Positions 1 to 9,078 of a stretch of DNA of 64,000 nucleotides are shown one piece after another (position 1 is the stretch's first letter; every line of letters begins with the position of its first letter). The notes under the pieces were generated by a model. The model was given only the letters and a program-made list of their open reading frames with translations, had not been told where the DNA came from and ran no database searches. The translations under genes and the position numbers were made by a program. This DNA comes from JACIYW01 sp014359745 (GTDB lineage: Bacteria; Pseudomonadota; Alphaproteobacteria; Rhodobacterales; Rhodobacteraceae), in contig JBNPWE010000012.1 in assembly GCA_050433985.1 (NCBI GenBank), positions 1-64,000 on the forward strand, written 5' to 3'.

Positions 1-117
1 AAACTCGACGGCCAAAACCGCCTGCCCGAGATCATCCAAGGGGTTGAGTTCCGCGACGGGCTCCGCCACGTTCAAGCCGCCGCCTGATCAGGCGTAACCA
101 ACTTTTGCCCATATCTC
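1..117 (+). mobile_element. 3' end of an IS256-like insertion sequence
   Basis: The first 87 bases are the last 28 codons of an open frame (ends ...RDGLRHVQAAA, stop at 85-87). About 30 bases follow (88-117), ending in TTTTGCCCATATCTC, which resembles the terminal inverted repeat of IS256-family elements. Homology to the second prophage copy (from about 47,617) begins abruptly at 118, so this is the right end of an element that inserted into, or deleted, the 5' half of a methyltransferase gene. The IS256 assignment rests on the short tail and IR-like end only; the rest lies outside the window. Confidence 0.45.
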
Positions 118-943
118 GGGCATGGGCTACACGCCTGCGGCGGGTCTGTTCAGCGCGGCAGAAGTCGGTGCGCCGCACCAGCGGCTCCGCATCTTCATCC
201 TGGCCCACACCGATGAGCCTGCATCCCGGCACGGCCAGGTACAACCCGGCCGGGAACAGCGACTTTACGCGGAAAGCCGAGGCGCTGGCGCTGGGCATCG
301 TCTGCTGGTCGACGCCGAAGGCTACGGACGGGGTGAAGGGCGGGCCGGGGCAGAGCTATGGCTCGGGCGGGACGCCGCCGCTGCCCGCGCAGGCGGCGCA
401 ATGGCAGACGCCGGTGGCCGACGACCAGATGGATCGGGTGCGCGGCAAGATCAACAGCCGGGGCGAGCCGAAGCTCAGCGCACAGGCGCTGCAATGGCCG
501 ACCCCGGCCGCGCAGAACTGGAAGGGCAGCAGCCCGGCCAGCGTCATGCGGGCGGATGGCAAGTCCCGGATGGACATCCTGCACTACCGGGCCGAACAGG
601 GCTTCACCCGCCCGGACCCGGCGATCATGCCGGATGGGCTGACACCCTCGCATCACGCCCCGATCTCGCGCCCGCTTTGGGCTTCGATGATTGCCTCGCA
701 TGGGCGCGTCGCATCAAAGCGGATCCTGAAGGGCCGCGCGCGTCGACGGCTGAACCCGCTCTTCGTCGGATGGCTGATGGGCTGGCCCATCGGGCGCGCG
801 CTTTGCGCCTGCTCGGGAACGGAGTTCATCCACTGGCAGCAGCATATGCGTGGCGCTCTCTCGCAGCTGCCCATGGCCTCGGGCCCGTGGATCTGGCGGC
901 CGACGGACGCAGCCCAGCGCCCGGCGCAGATGGATTTCCTTGA
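118..943 (+). pseudogene. 5'-truncated phage DNA cytosine methyltransferase (copy 1, frame A)
   Basis: This is the C-terminal two thirds of the C5 methyltransferase that is complete at 47,198-48,439. Motifs I, IV and VI are missing because an IS256-like end replaces everything before position 118. The retained part has the motif VIII-like APHQRLRIF near the start and the motif X-like LGNGVHPLAAA near the end. Without the catalytic PCQ loop it cannot methylate. The same DNA is open in a second frame (213-959); see the paired finding. A product starting at the ATG at 122 would be a remnant. Confidence 0.75.
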
Positions 944-959
944 AGGGTTGCAGCCATGA
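213..959 (+). CDS. Alternate-frame WPTP-type protein overlapping the methyltransferase (copy 1)
   Basis: This frame starts MSLHPGTARYNPAGN at the ATG at 213 and is closely similar to 47,709-48,455. It has repeated tryptophan-threonine-proline pieces (WSTP, WQTP, WPTP), the stretch LNPLFVGWLMGWP and the end GALSQLPMAS, which are recurrent in prophage methyltransferase-associated proteins. In the middle of the gene almost all differences from copy 2 fall on third codon positions of this frame, so this frame is the one selection kept there. It overlaps the following gene by 4 bases (ATGA, 956-959). Function is unknown; it may be the C-terminal half of a frameshifted methyltransferase product or a separate small protein. 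No upstream start signal stands out. Confidence 0.5.
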   Translation: MSLHPGTARYNPAGNSDFTRKAEALALGIVCWSTPKATDGVKGGPGQSYGSGGTPPLPAQAAQWQTPVADDQMDRVRGKINSRGEPKLSAQALQWPTPAAQNWKGSSPASVMRADGKSRMDILHYRAEQGFTRPDPAIMPDGLTPSHHAPISRPLWASMIASHGRVASKRILKGRARRRLNPLFVGWLMGWPIGRALCACSGTEFIHWQQHMRGALSQLPMASGPWIWRPTDAAQRPAQMDFLEGLQP

Positions 960-1618
960 GCATCCAAGGGCGGATCGGGCGCGCGGGCGGCACGCGGGCA
1001 AAACGCGCTCTGGGCGTGCAGGCGGCGCTGGAATGGGCGTTTCGGGTGGAAAAGGCCCAGCTGGAATTGCCACCATCAAAAGACGTGACCGAGGAAGGCT
1101 TTGGCTTTGGCCTCGAATACGTCCTGCTGCAACGCGCTGCGCTGGGTTGCAAGGTGGACGGTGGCCAGCACAAGATGGGCCGCTACACCCATGCCGATGC
1201 AGAGGTCATCGCGGCCGCAGTCGCCGGAATGCCCGACAGCCTCGGCGGCATCCGCATGGCGATCCGCGTTGCAGAACTGGCGCGTGCAGGGTTGACGCCA
1301 GACTGGATGCCGGGCGCGGTCCCGCGCTGTGTGCCACGTGATACGCGAGAGAACCAGCACGGCGTGCGTGCGGTGACCGAGGTTGTTGGTGTCGAGCGCG
1401 CGCTGCACCGCGGCCGCTGGCGCACGGTCGAGGTCTTGGCCTGCCCGGTCACCTGGCGGCCGCATCCTGAGCAGATCGCCTCCGCCCGGCGCGGCTATGA
1501 CGATTGGTGGCTGGCGCTGGATTGGGTCCGGGATGGGCTGCTGGCCGGTGGGATGCTGCGCGAGGTCGAGGTGACGGCGGCGATGCCCCGGGCGCGCCCG
1601 TGGGGGACAAACCAATGA
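956..1618 (+). CDS. Conserved prophage protein of unknown function (copy 1)
   Basis: A 220-residue protein starting MSIQGRIGR, translationally coupled (ATGA) to the preceding frame. The homologue at 48,452-49,129 is near-identical over about 205 residues, with divergence only at the extreme C-terminus. Conserved pieces include VQAALEWAFRVEKAQLEL, GFGFGLEYVLLQRAALG, a basic segment around WRTVEVLACPVTWRPHPEQ and RRGYDDWWLAL. I do not recognise a named domain. Its place at the end of the early operon, before the cargo slot, is where lambdoid phages often keep an antiterminator or Holliday-junction resolvase, but nothing in the sequence proves either. It marks the left anchor of the cargo slot in both prophages. 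Confidence 0.7.
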   Translation: MSIQGRIGRAGGTRAKRALGVQAALEWAFRVEKAQLELPPSKDVTEEGFGFGLEYVLLQRAALGCKVDGGQHKMGRYTHADAEVIAAAVAGMPDSLGGIRMAIRVAELARAGLTPDWMPGAVPRCVPRDTRENQHGVRAVTEVVGVERALHRGRWRTVEVLACPVTWRPHPEQIASARRGYDDWWLALDWVRDGLLAGGMLREVEVTAAMPRARPWGTNQ

Positions 1619-1691
1619 CGTTCATGGATCCACCTCCGTCGCGGTCGGCTGTGCTCCCCGCGCACACGTCGCGCACATGCCATCTCTTCTA

Positions 1692-2183
1692 TCACGATCG
1701 AGGATCAGGTTCAGGGCGTGGCGCAGTTCCGACATCCGCCTCATCCACCTCGAGCATAGCGTCACCGCAATGAAGCCACGCCGCCACCATGTCCCGTGTT
1801 TTTGCAATGCCGGTCTCGGTCCGCAGTGCGCACGCCCATACTGTTCCGATCCGCCAGCCAGCTTTCAGAAGGGCGGACTGAACTGCCGCATCCCGCGCGA
1901 CATTTGCATCGAACTTGGCTGCCCAGAACTCGGGGCGCGTCGCCGGAACCGTGGCATAGCGGCAGCCTGCATGGCGGTGCCAGAAGCAACCATGTACGAA
2001 AATGACGGCGCGGTACTTCGGCATCACGATGTCCGGTTTGCCGGGAATGCCCTTCACCTGCAGGCGATAACGAAAGCCGAGCGCATGCAAGGAGCGACGC
2101 AGCGCCAGTTCGGGCTTCGTGTTCTTTCCGCGGATCCCGGACATCATGCGGGAGCGGGTCTGGCTGTCGACGATGTCTGTCAT
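1692..2183 (-). CDS. vsr: Very short patch repair endonuclease (Vsr)
   Basis: A 163-residue Vsr family nuclease. Vsr nicks 5' of the T in T:G mismatches that arise when 5-methylcytosine deaminates, so it normally accompanies a C5 methyltransferase. Family landmarks are SRMMSGIRGKNTKPE at the N-terminus, GKPDIVMPKYRAVIFVHGCFWH (PD...V core, then the zinc/active-site region with H and C) and EFWAAKF downstream. I chose the ATG at 2183 because GGAGG lies just upstream and the family begins MxDxxxxxxRSxxM. The longer open frame to 2312 would overlap the divergent methyltransferase. It shares a 67-bp divergent promoter region with that gene. Confidence 0.9.
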   Translation of the reverse strand: MTDIVDSQTRSRMMSGIRGKNTKPELALRRSLHALGFRYRLQVKGIPGKPDIVMPKYRAVIFVHGCFWHRHAGCRYATVPATRPEFWAAKFDANVARDAAVQSALLKAGWRIGTVWACALRTETGIAKTRDMVAAWLHCGDAMLEVDEADVGTAPRPEPDPRS

Positions 2184-2250
2184 TTGCCTCCTGGCTTCAT
2201 CTGTCGGACCTGGTATACAGCCAATGATCTGAATTCGAGAGGACACTGAT

Positions 2251-3816
2251 TTGCCACCCACTTTCGGCATCGTCGATCTGTTTGCCGGGCCTGGTGGGTT
2301 GGGCGAGGGCATTGCTTCGCTGCGTGCGGGGGATCATTCTCCGTTTCAAATCGGCATTTCGGTCGAAAAGGAAACATCAGCGCACAGGACGCTGACCCTG
2401 CGCGCATTTGTGCGAGCTTATGGCCAAAAGCATGGGGCTTTGCCGAAGGCTTACATCGATTTCCATGCTGGCCAGTCAGCAGAACCGGACTGGTCTACGG
2501 TTGATGCGGCTGCGTGGGATCACGCCACAGGTGAGGCACGTTGCCTTGAACTTGGTACTGAGCCTGCCGCCGAAGCAATCGACAGCGTCGTCGTCCGACT
2601 GAGAAAGGATTTTGACGACACGATCCTGATCGGGGGCCCTCCCTGCCAGGCCTATTCGCTGGTCGGGCGCGCCCGCGCCAACGGAAAGATCGGATATGTG
2701 CCGGAAGAGGACGCGCGGCATTATCTCTTTCGCGAGTACATCCGCGTGCTGGACCGACTTCGCCCTGCCGCCTTCGTGATGGAAAACGTGAAGGGCATGC
2801 TGTCATCGACAATCGAAAGCCGGATGGTCTTCGAGATGCTGATGGAGGATTTGACCTCGCTTGGCACCGGGCATGCGCATCACTATGAACTTCGCGCGAT
2901 CCGTCTTTCGGACGGCAAGGCAACGCTGCTGGAACCGAAACAGCCGTCCGACTTCATCGTGCGTGCCGAGGATTTTGGCGTGCCGCAGCGCCGTCATCGG
3001 GTCATCATCGTTGGCATCAGGTCGGACCTTGCCAATCGAATGTCAGGTGCCAGCATTCCTGCCTCGGGCACCAGACGCACTGTCGGCGAAACGATTGGCA
3101 ACATGCCGCCCCTGCGCAGCGGTATCAGCCGCAGCCCGGACGATCCGGCGGCCTGGAAGCGTGAGGTCGTGGATGCCGGAAACATCCTGGCCAGCATTTA
3201 CAGGGGCCAAGGTGATCACACCCTCCGGCAAGCATTCCTCAACTTAGTAAAGCATATGAAGAAAGGCTCACCTGGGCAACGCACTGAAACAAGCCTTCCC
3301 GCAGGCTACGGGGCCTCCAACGACGACCTGATGCATTGGCTGGAAAAACCTGAACTCCGGGGCCTTGCCCAGCACGAAACGCGGGGCCACATGGCGTCGG
3401 ATCTGGGCCGCTATCTTTTCGCCGCTGTGTTCGGTGCGGAGCGCCTTTACAGCCCAAAGGCCGCGGACTTCCCCCTCGCGCTCAGCCCCGATCACAAGAA
3501 CTGGCACAGCGGTATCTTCAGCGACCGTTTCCGTGTTCAACTGGCCCATGAGGCTGCAACAACCGTGACCAGCCACATCTCGAAAGATGGGCACTACTTC
3601 ATTCACCCTGACCCGGTGCAGTGTCGCAGCCTGACAGTGCGCGAGGCCGCCCGGCTACAGACCTTTCCGGACGACTATCTGTTCCTCGGAAACCGGACGC
3701 AGCAATACGTCCAGGTCGGGAATGCCGTCCCACCTTTCCTTGCCCGTCAGATAGCAGCATTGATCTACGCATCCCTGACAAAAGCGGACACCCACGAGAC
3801 TTGCGAGACACTTTGA
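2251..3816 (+). CDS. DNA (cytosine-5) methyltransferase of the MORC-Z1 system
   Basis: A 521-residue C5-cytosine methyltransferase using S-adenosylmethionine. Motif I is DLFAGPGGLGEG (residues 9-20), the catalytic loop is GGPPCQAYS with Cys132, ENVKG is motif VI, VPQRRHRVIIVG is motif VIII and QVGNAVPPFLARQ is motif X. The start is TTG at 2251 with GAGAGG about 8 bases upstream; no ATG in frame fits. It heads the rightward cluster that continues with MORC ATPase, Z1, DUF4420 and AIPR genes, and is divergent from vsr. It probably protects host DNA at the site the system attacks. The target sequence cannot be read from the protein. Confidence 0.92.
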   Translation: MPPTFGIVDLFAGPGGLGEGIASLRAGDHSPFQIGISVEKETSAHRTLTLRAFVRAYGQKHGALPKAYIDFHAGQSAEPDWSTVDAAAWDHATGEARCLELGTEPAAEAIDSVVVRLRKDFDDTILIGGPPCQAYSLVGRARANGKIGYVPEEDARHYLFREYIRVLDRLRPAAFVMENVKGMLSSTIESRMVFEMLMEDLTSLGTGHAHHYELRAIRLSDGKATLLEPKQPSDFIVRAEDFGVPQRRHRVIIVGIRSDLANRMSGASIPASGTRRTVGETIGNMPPLRSGISRSPDDPAAWKREVVDAGNILASIYRGQGDHTLRQAFLNLVKHMKKGSPGQRTETSLPAGYGASNDDLMHWLEKPELRGLAQHETRGHMASDLGRYLFAAVFGAERLYSPKAADFPLALSPDHKNWHSGIFSDRFRVQLAHEAATTVTSHISKDGHYFIHPDPVQCRSLTVREAARLQTFPDDYLFLGNRTQQYVQVGNAVPPFLARQIAALIYASLTKADTHETCETL

Positions 3817-3888
3817 CCGCCTTGCGCGGCTTGTAACGCCGACCTGTTCGCGCCAGAGTAGATTGTATTGGCTGTTCCGAGGGTTCGC

Positions 3889-5382
3889 ATGCAGGAAATT
3901 GTTGTTTCAAGACGGGCGGATGCGACGCCTCACGCTGCGGCTTTGATCGAGGGGCTGAGGGATATCGGGTATTCCCTTGAAACCGCCATTTCCGACATCA
4001 TCGACAATTCCATTACTGCGGGCGCGCATCGCGTTCAGATCATCACTGAAACATTTTCCGAAGAACCCTATATCGCAATTGTCGATGACGGCGACGGCAT
4101 GACTGAGGATGATCTGATTGCCGCAATGCGCCCGGGTAGCAGAAATCCCCTCGCGGCTCGAGATGAGCCAGACTTGGGACGCTTCGGACTGGGCCTCAAG
4201 AGCGCAAGTTTTTCTCAGTGCCGTCGATTGACGGTCATTTCCAGGAAGTTCGGACTGACATCCGCTGCCATCTGGGATCTTGACGATGTTGCGGAACGAA
4301 ATGAGTGGGCAGTCCAATTGCCCGATGATCTTGCAGGACTTCCGGCTATCGAGCACCTTGGCCCCACCGGCACGGTCGTCCTCTGGCAGAAACTTGACCG
4401 GCTGACCGGCGGCTATTCACATAATGCCGCCAAACGCGCCGAAGTCATCAACCAGCGGATTGCCGAAACTGAAAGGCATCTCCGCCTCGTCTTCCATCGG
4501 TTCATGGAGGAAGCAAATCCCCTCCGCCTCCTGCTGAATGGGCGTCTCCTGCAGCCGCTGGATCCCTTTGCCCGCAAGAACCCGGCCACCATCACGGATC
4601 CAGAGGAGAAGCTCACGCTGATCCGGGGCACCGTGGAAATCCAGAGTTTCACGCTTCCGCACCACAAGCAGATGAGCAAGGCGGATTGGGAAGATATCGG
4701 CGGCCCGGAAGGCCACCTGAAATCGCAAGGCTTCTATCTCTACCGTGGCAAGCGGCTGATCCTTCACGGCGCATGGTTCGGCCTGTGCCGACAATCCGAG
4801 ATCACGAAGCTATCCCGCGTAAGGATCGACATTCCCAACAGCATGGACGCTGACTGGAAGATCGACGTCAAGAAATCCTCGGCGCAGTTGCCACCAATCG
4901 TTCGCGACCGGCTGAAGAAGGTGATCGAGCGCATCCTTGCGGGATCAAAGCGCACCTACAGGAAGCGCGGCCAGAAGCTGGTCGATCATGAACGCCTTCC
5001 GATGTGGCACAGGATCCAAGCTGATGGGCAAATCCGCTATCGACCGAATGCGGACCATCCTGCGTTTGCAGATTTTGCAGATAGCCTGCCGCCGGATTTG
5101 CGGCGCGGATTCTTCAACTGCGTCTCTCTGGTCGGGGCGTCACTGCCCATTGAAACCCTCTTTGCCGACATGGCAGGAACCGCAGAGCAGATCGTTCCGG
5201 ATCAGGTGGATGAGGACGCCCTCAGCCAGGCTGTTCAGGCAGTTCTGACACGCATGCTGGAAGCGAAGAAAGACATGAAGGAAATCATTGCCTTGATGAA
5301 GGACAACGACCCTTTCCGATCAGCTTGGGAAGACACTCAGCGCATCATCGCGGCAACGATCCAGACGAAGGAAGACAAGTGA
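3889..5382 (+). CDS. MORC-type GHKL ATPase of a restriction-like system
   Basis: A 497-residue GHKL ATPase. The N box is SDIIDNS (residues 35-41), the G1 box is VDDGDGM (65-71), and the G2 region GRFGLGLKSAS (97-107) forms the nucleotide lid. This signature fits the bacterial MutL/MORC-like ATPases that Iyer, Abhiman and Aravind (2008) described in operons with C5 methyltransferases, Z1 helicases and REase-fold proteins. Such ATPases dimerise on ATP binding and may act as a DNA clamp. The ATG at 3889 has GAGGG at a good distance; a TTG at 3868 in frame is an alternative. The stop overlaps the next start (GTGA), so it is coupled to the Z1 gene. Confidence 0.88.
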   Translation: MQEIVVSRRADATPHAAALIEGLRDIGYSLETAISDIIDNSITAGAHRVQIITETFSEEPYIAIVDDGDGMTEDDLIAAMRPGSRNPLAARDEPDLGRFGLGLKSASFSQCRRLTVISRKFGLTSAAIWDLDDVAERNEWAVQLPDDLAGLPAIEHLGPTGTVVLWQKLDRLTGGYSHNAAKRAEVINQRIAETERHLRLVFHRFMEEANPLRLLLNGRLLQPLDPFARKNPATITDPEEKLTLIRGTVEIQSFTLPHHKQMSKADWEDIGGPEGHLKSQGFYLYRGKRLILHGAWFGLCRQSEITKLSRVRIDIPNSMDADWKIDVKKSSAQLPPIVRDRLKKVIERILAGSKRTYRKRGQKLVDHERLPMWHRIQADGQIRYRPNADHPAFADFADSLPPDLRRGFFNCVSLVGASLPIETLFADMAGTAEQIVPDQVDEDALSQAVQAVLTRMLEAKKDMKEIIALMKDNDPFRSAWEDTQRIIAATIQTKEDK

Positions 5383-8117
5383 AGCCCCTCCTAAGCAGCC
5401 TTGAAGGCATGACGTCCATGTACATGGCGTCGCAACCAGCGCCCCATACTGCACAGTCGATCCGCGACATCATCACGCAACTGCGCAGCACGCCAATGTT
5501 CGCGGGGCAAGTCGAAGACAGCGAGGCGGAAGAGCTTGCCCGCCTGATCGAAGAAAAGTACGGCATCAGCATGGGCCTCGGCGCCATCGTCGACGCCAAG
5601 GATTTTCGCCCTTGGCTGCATGACGCGCGGATCAATGGCGAGGTCGGTGATTTCTACTGGGGGCGCTATCGCAAGCTGTTGAACATCAAGGGGCTGCCAA
5701 AGTCGGTCATCGACGCAACAGATGAAGTGACAGACAAGGTTCTTGACCGGCTTGGCGACCCGAACAACACCAGCGGGTGGAGCCGCCGGGGCATGGTCGT
5801 CGGGCACGTCCAGAGCGGGAAAACGCAGAACTACGCAGGTCTCATCTGCAAGGCGGCCGACGCTGGCTATCGCCTGATCGTGGTGATCGCAGGGATCCAC
5901 AACAATCTGCGCAACCAGACCCAGGCCCGTATCGACGAGGGGTTTATCGGCCGAGACACCGGGCGGCTCGCCCATATCAACAGGGCGCAGCGCCAGAAGC
6001 TTATTGGCGTGGGCCAATTTGATCAGCGCGAATTCCCGGTTTCACTGACCAACACCCTGCGCGATTTCAACAAGGCGACGGCGACAACCTTTACCGCTCA
6101 GCTCAGCCAGTTCAACGTGCCCGTAGTCTTGGTGATCAAGAAGAATTCCAGCACGTTGAAGAACCTGTTGGAATGGTTGAAAGAGCACTCTGCTCATCAG
6201 AGCACCCAGATGGTCAGCCAGCCGATGCTGGTGATCGACGATGAAGCCGACAATGCTTCGATCAACACGGCTTATGCCCGTGACGAGGTTACCCGTATCA
6301 ACAGCCAGATCCGCGAGCTTCTTTCAATCTTCCACCGCAGTTGTTACGTTGGCTACACCGCGACGCCTTTTGCCAACATCTTCATCGATCCCGACACCGA
6401 CGATGATGCGCTGCGTCAGGATCTGTTCCCACGCCATTTCATCATCGGCCTTGATGCGCCATCAAACTACTTTGGTGCGCAAAAAGTGTTTCTGGACGCC
6501 CGTGAACGCCATGTCCGCCTGATCGACGACAACGAAGATATTCTGCCAATGAAGCACAGGATCGACCAGTCGATCGATATTCTGCCCGGCAGTCTGGTGC
6601 AAGCAGTTCGCGCATTCATCGTATCGCGGGCAATACGCAATTCCCGTGGCCAGCAGGCGGCCCACGCTTCCATGCTGATCAACGCCTCGCGATTTACCGA
6701 TGTGCAAGGCCGCCTTCGGTCGCAGGTCAGCGACGTGGTCAGCCGTATCCGCGACGCCGTGGCAGTGGATGCTGGCAAGGGCCGAGCTGCGCTGCACAAT
6801 CCGGAGATCGCGGCGCTGCATGAAGTTTGGGAGCAGGAATACCGCGAAGACGCAGAATGGGCCGATGTGCAGGCGCGGCTGCACGAGGTTCTGGTCGCAG
6901 CCAAGGTGGTAGAGGTCAACGCTTCGAAGCGCTCTACGGCGCTGGACTACGATCACGCGGGAGAGCACGGCGTCACGATCATTGCGATCGGTGGGTTTTC
7001 CCTTTCACGCGGCCTTACCCTGGAGGGGCTGACAGTCAGCTACTTCCTGCGCAACTCGATCATGTACGATACCTTGATGCAAATGGGCCGCTGGTTCGGC
7101 TATCGGCCTGGCTATGAGGACCTGTGCCGCGTCTGGATCCCGGCGGATGGCGTGGGCTGGTATGCCCACATCCACGAGGCGATGGACGACCTGCAGTCCC
7201 AACTCAAGCGCATGGAGCTTGCGAAGGCCACGCCCGAGCAGTTCGGGCTGGCTGTGCGCAGCCATCCGGAATCGCTGATCGTTACAGCCCGGAACAAGAT
7301 GGGGACCGGCAAGGAATTTCCGGTCAAGGTCGGTTTGGCGGAGAACCTGATCGAGACAACCCGTGTCGTTCTGAATGCGGAGCAGTTTCAGAAGAACATG
7401 AAAGCGGGCGAAAACTTGCTGGCGAATGCCATCAAGGCAAATCACGCCCTCGAACCGCGACCGAGAGGCCACCTGCTGCGCGAGCTCGACGTAGGTCTGA
7501 TCACGGATTTCTTGCGCGAATACCGCGCCGAACCAGGCGGGAAGCCTGTAAATCCTCTGACCGATCCCAAGTTGATTGGCGACTACATCGCTGCAAGGGC
7601 TGAAAACGAACTTTCGCATTGGGATGTTTTTGTTGCCAGCTCGACAAAGAAGGGCATGACTTCACTGCCATTTGCTGGATTGGAGTTGGTTCCGTATGAA
7701 CTCTCCGTGGATGAAGACTTGGCGCGAAAGGGCGTCCTTGCTTTCAGTGGTTCCAGCAGAAGGATTGGCTCGGCCGAAGACGAAAGTGAAGGGCTGACCG
7801 CAGCGCAGATCGGAGACGCGCGGGAGGCATTCCGAATCTCGCGTCCGGACCAGATTCTACCAAAGACAGTCAATCCAAGGATTTATCGCCAGGTTCGCGG
7901 TCGGAGACCACTGCTCATTCTGCGGCTCGTCAAACCAAAGCTCGATGCGCTTTCCGGCACACTTGATGGGCCGGATTGCGTTTTGACCTGGGGACTGTCT
8001 TTCCCATCAAGTCAGATCGGGGGTGGCACGGTGGAATATATCGTCAACACCATCCGCATGCGTGAAATGTTCGGCGAAGAGGAAATCGAAGAGGAGGCAC
8101 TCGGTGATACCGACTGA
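5379..8117 (+). CDS. Z1 domain superfamily II helicase/ATPase
   Basis: A 912-residue P-loop ATPase with the Z1 domain of restriction-like operons. Walker A is GHVQSGKT (142-149), Walker B is IDDEAD (286-291), a motif III-like GYTATPF follows, and the C-terminal helicase half has GGFSLSRGLTLEG and QMGRWFGYR, the last with the arginine-finger position. It is expected to translocate on or remodel DNA for the linked nuclease. The start is GTG at 5379, overlapping the MORC stop, with AAGGAAG upstream; the longer frame from 5325 lies inside the MORC gene. A 43-residue piece of a related Z1 protein lies at 26,491-26,619. Confidence 0.9.
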   Translation: MKPLLSSLEGMTSMYMASQPAPHTAQSIRDIITQLRSTPMFAGQVEDSEAEELARLIEEKYGISMGLGAIVDAKDFRPWLHDARINGEVGDFYWGRYRKLLNIKGLPKSVIDATDEVTDKVLDRLGDPNNTSGWSRRGMVVGHVQSGKTQNYAGLICKAADAGYRLIVVIAGIHNNLRNQTQARIDEGFIGRDTGRLAHINRAQRQKLIGVGQFDQREFPVSLTNTLRDFNKATATTFTAQLSQFNVPVVLVIKKNSSTLKNLLEWLKEHSAHQSTQMVSQPMLVIDDEADNASINTAYARDEVTRINSQIRELLSIFHRSCYVGYTATPFANIFIDPDTDDDALRQDLFPRHFIIGLDAPSNYFGAQKVFLDARERHVRLIDDNEDILPMKHRIDQSIDILPGSLVQAVRAFIVSRAIRNSRGQQAAHASMLINASRFTDVQGRLRSQVSDVVSRIRDAVAVDAGKGRAALHNPEIAALHEVWEQEYREDAEWADVQARLHEVLVAAKVVEVNASKRSTALDYDHAGEHGVTIIAIGGFSLSRGLTLEGLTVSYFLRNSIMYDTLMQMGRWFGYRPGYEDLCRVWIPADGVGWYAHIHEAMDDLQSQLKRMELAKATPEQFGLAVRSHPESLIVTARNKMGTGKEFPVKVGLAENLIETTRVVLNAEQFQKNMKAGENLLANAIKANHALEPRPRGHLLRELDVGLITDFLREYRAEPGGKPVNPLTDPKLIGDYIAARAENELSHWDVFVASSTKKGMTSLPFAGLELVPYELSVDEDLARKGVLAFSGSSRRIGSAEDESEGLTAAQIGDAREAFRISRPDQILPKTVNPRIYRQVRGRRPLLILRLVKPKLDALSGTLDGPDCVLTWGLSFPSSQIGGGTVEYIVNTIRMREMFGEEEIEEEALGDTD

Positions 8118-9078
8118 TACGCCATGGTCTGGCCTCGAGGCCGGAAAGATCGACACAAGGCGGGTCGATGCCGCTGCTCGCTGGAACTGGTTCTGGGCAG
8201 TGATGCCCCGCGCCGACGTCAGCCTGTTGCTTCAATTGACCGATTTGCCGAAACCTGTCCCTGACTTGCCTAAACTCAAGAACCTCGAAATCAGATTCCA
8301 GACCTTGCCTGGTGGGCCGATCCTTTACATCCGCCTGAAGGATGGCGCCCAGATGGAGCTGTTCGAAACTCTTTGCCGCGACGTCATGGCTGCCGGGGAG
8401 CTTGCGGAAACCGAAGCTGAAGCGCTGGAGCGCGCCATCGGGCGAACCTTCCGCTGGCACTATCTGCTGCGGGGCGGCAAGTTGGAAGTCCTGTCAGAAG
8501 AGGCACAGAAGGGGCTGATTGGGGAAATCGAGGTTCTGAACCTTCTGATAGCCAATCTCGGCCCCAAACCCGCCCTGACCGCCTGGACTGGCCCTTCAGG
8601 AGCCCCGAAGGATTTCGAACTCAAGGCCGACTGCATCGAAGTGAAAGCGCGGCGCGGCGCGTCCCAGCCTTTCGTGAAAATCACAAACGAACACCAACTG
8701 GCAGATGTGCCAGATCGTCGCCTGTGGTTGGCAGTTCTGGCCGTTGACAAGGTACAGCAGCCCCATGGCAAGACGCTGACCGAACATGTGGTAGAGGTAA
8801 CTGACCTCCTTGAACGGACAGAGCCTTCGGCCATCATGGATTGGGATCTGCATCTTGCCGATGCTGGCTACGATGTGCTGCACGACTATTCGGCCTGGCG
8901 CTGGATCGTTTCCGCCCCGGAATTTTACGCCATAGCAGAAGGGTTCCCGCGCATCTCGGCCCCAGTGCCGCTCGGCGTGTCTGCGGTTTCCTATGCCCTC
9001 GCACTATCTGCCTGCACCCCGTTTCGAACCGACTGGGGCGATGTGCAGGCAAAACTGATCGAAGAGGTGCAGGCGTGA
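8104..9078 (+). CDS. PD-(D/E)XK motif protein (DUF4420 type)
   Basis: A 324-residue protein of the PD-(D/E)XK-motif family (DUF4420) that routinely follows Z1 genes. The probable active site is PKDFELKADCIEVKAR, giving a D...ExK arrangement in the second half of the protein. This is the likely nuclease of the system. The GTG start at 8104 has GAGGAG 7 bases upstream and overlaps the end of the Z1 gene by 14 bases; the frame extends to 8023 but there it only shadows the Z1 gene. It overlaps the AIPR start by 4 bases (GTGA). Confidence 0.85.
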   Translation: MIPTDTPWSGLEAGKIDTRRVDAAARWNWFWAVMPRADVSLLLQLTDLPKPVPDLPKLKNLEIRFQTLPGGPILYIRLKDGAQMELFETLCRDVMAAGELAETEAEALERAIGRTFRWHYLLRGGKLEVLSEEAQKGLIGEIEVLNLLIANLGPKPALTAWTGPSGAPKDFELKADCIEVKARRGASQPFVKITNEHQLADVPDRRLWLAVLAVDKVQQPHGKTLTEHVVEVTDLLERTEPSAIMDWDLHLADAGYDVLHDYSAWRWIVSAPEFYAIAEGFPRISAPVPLGVSAVSYALALSACTPFRTDWGDVQAKLIEEVQA

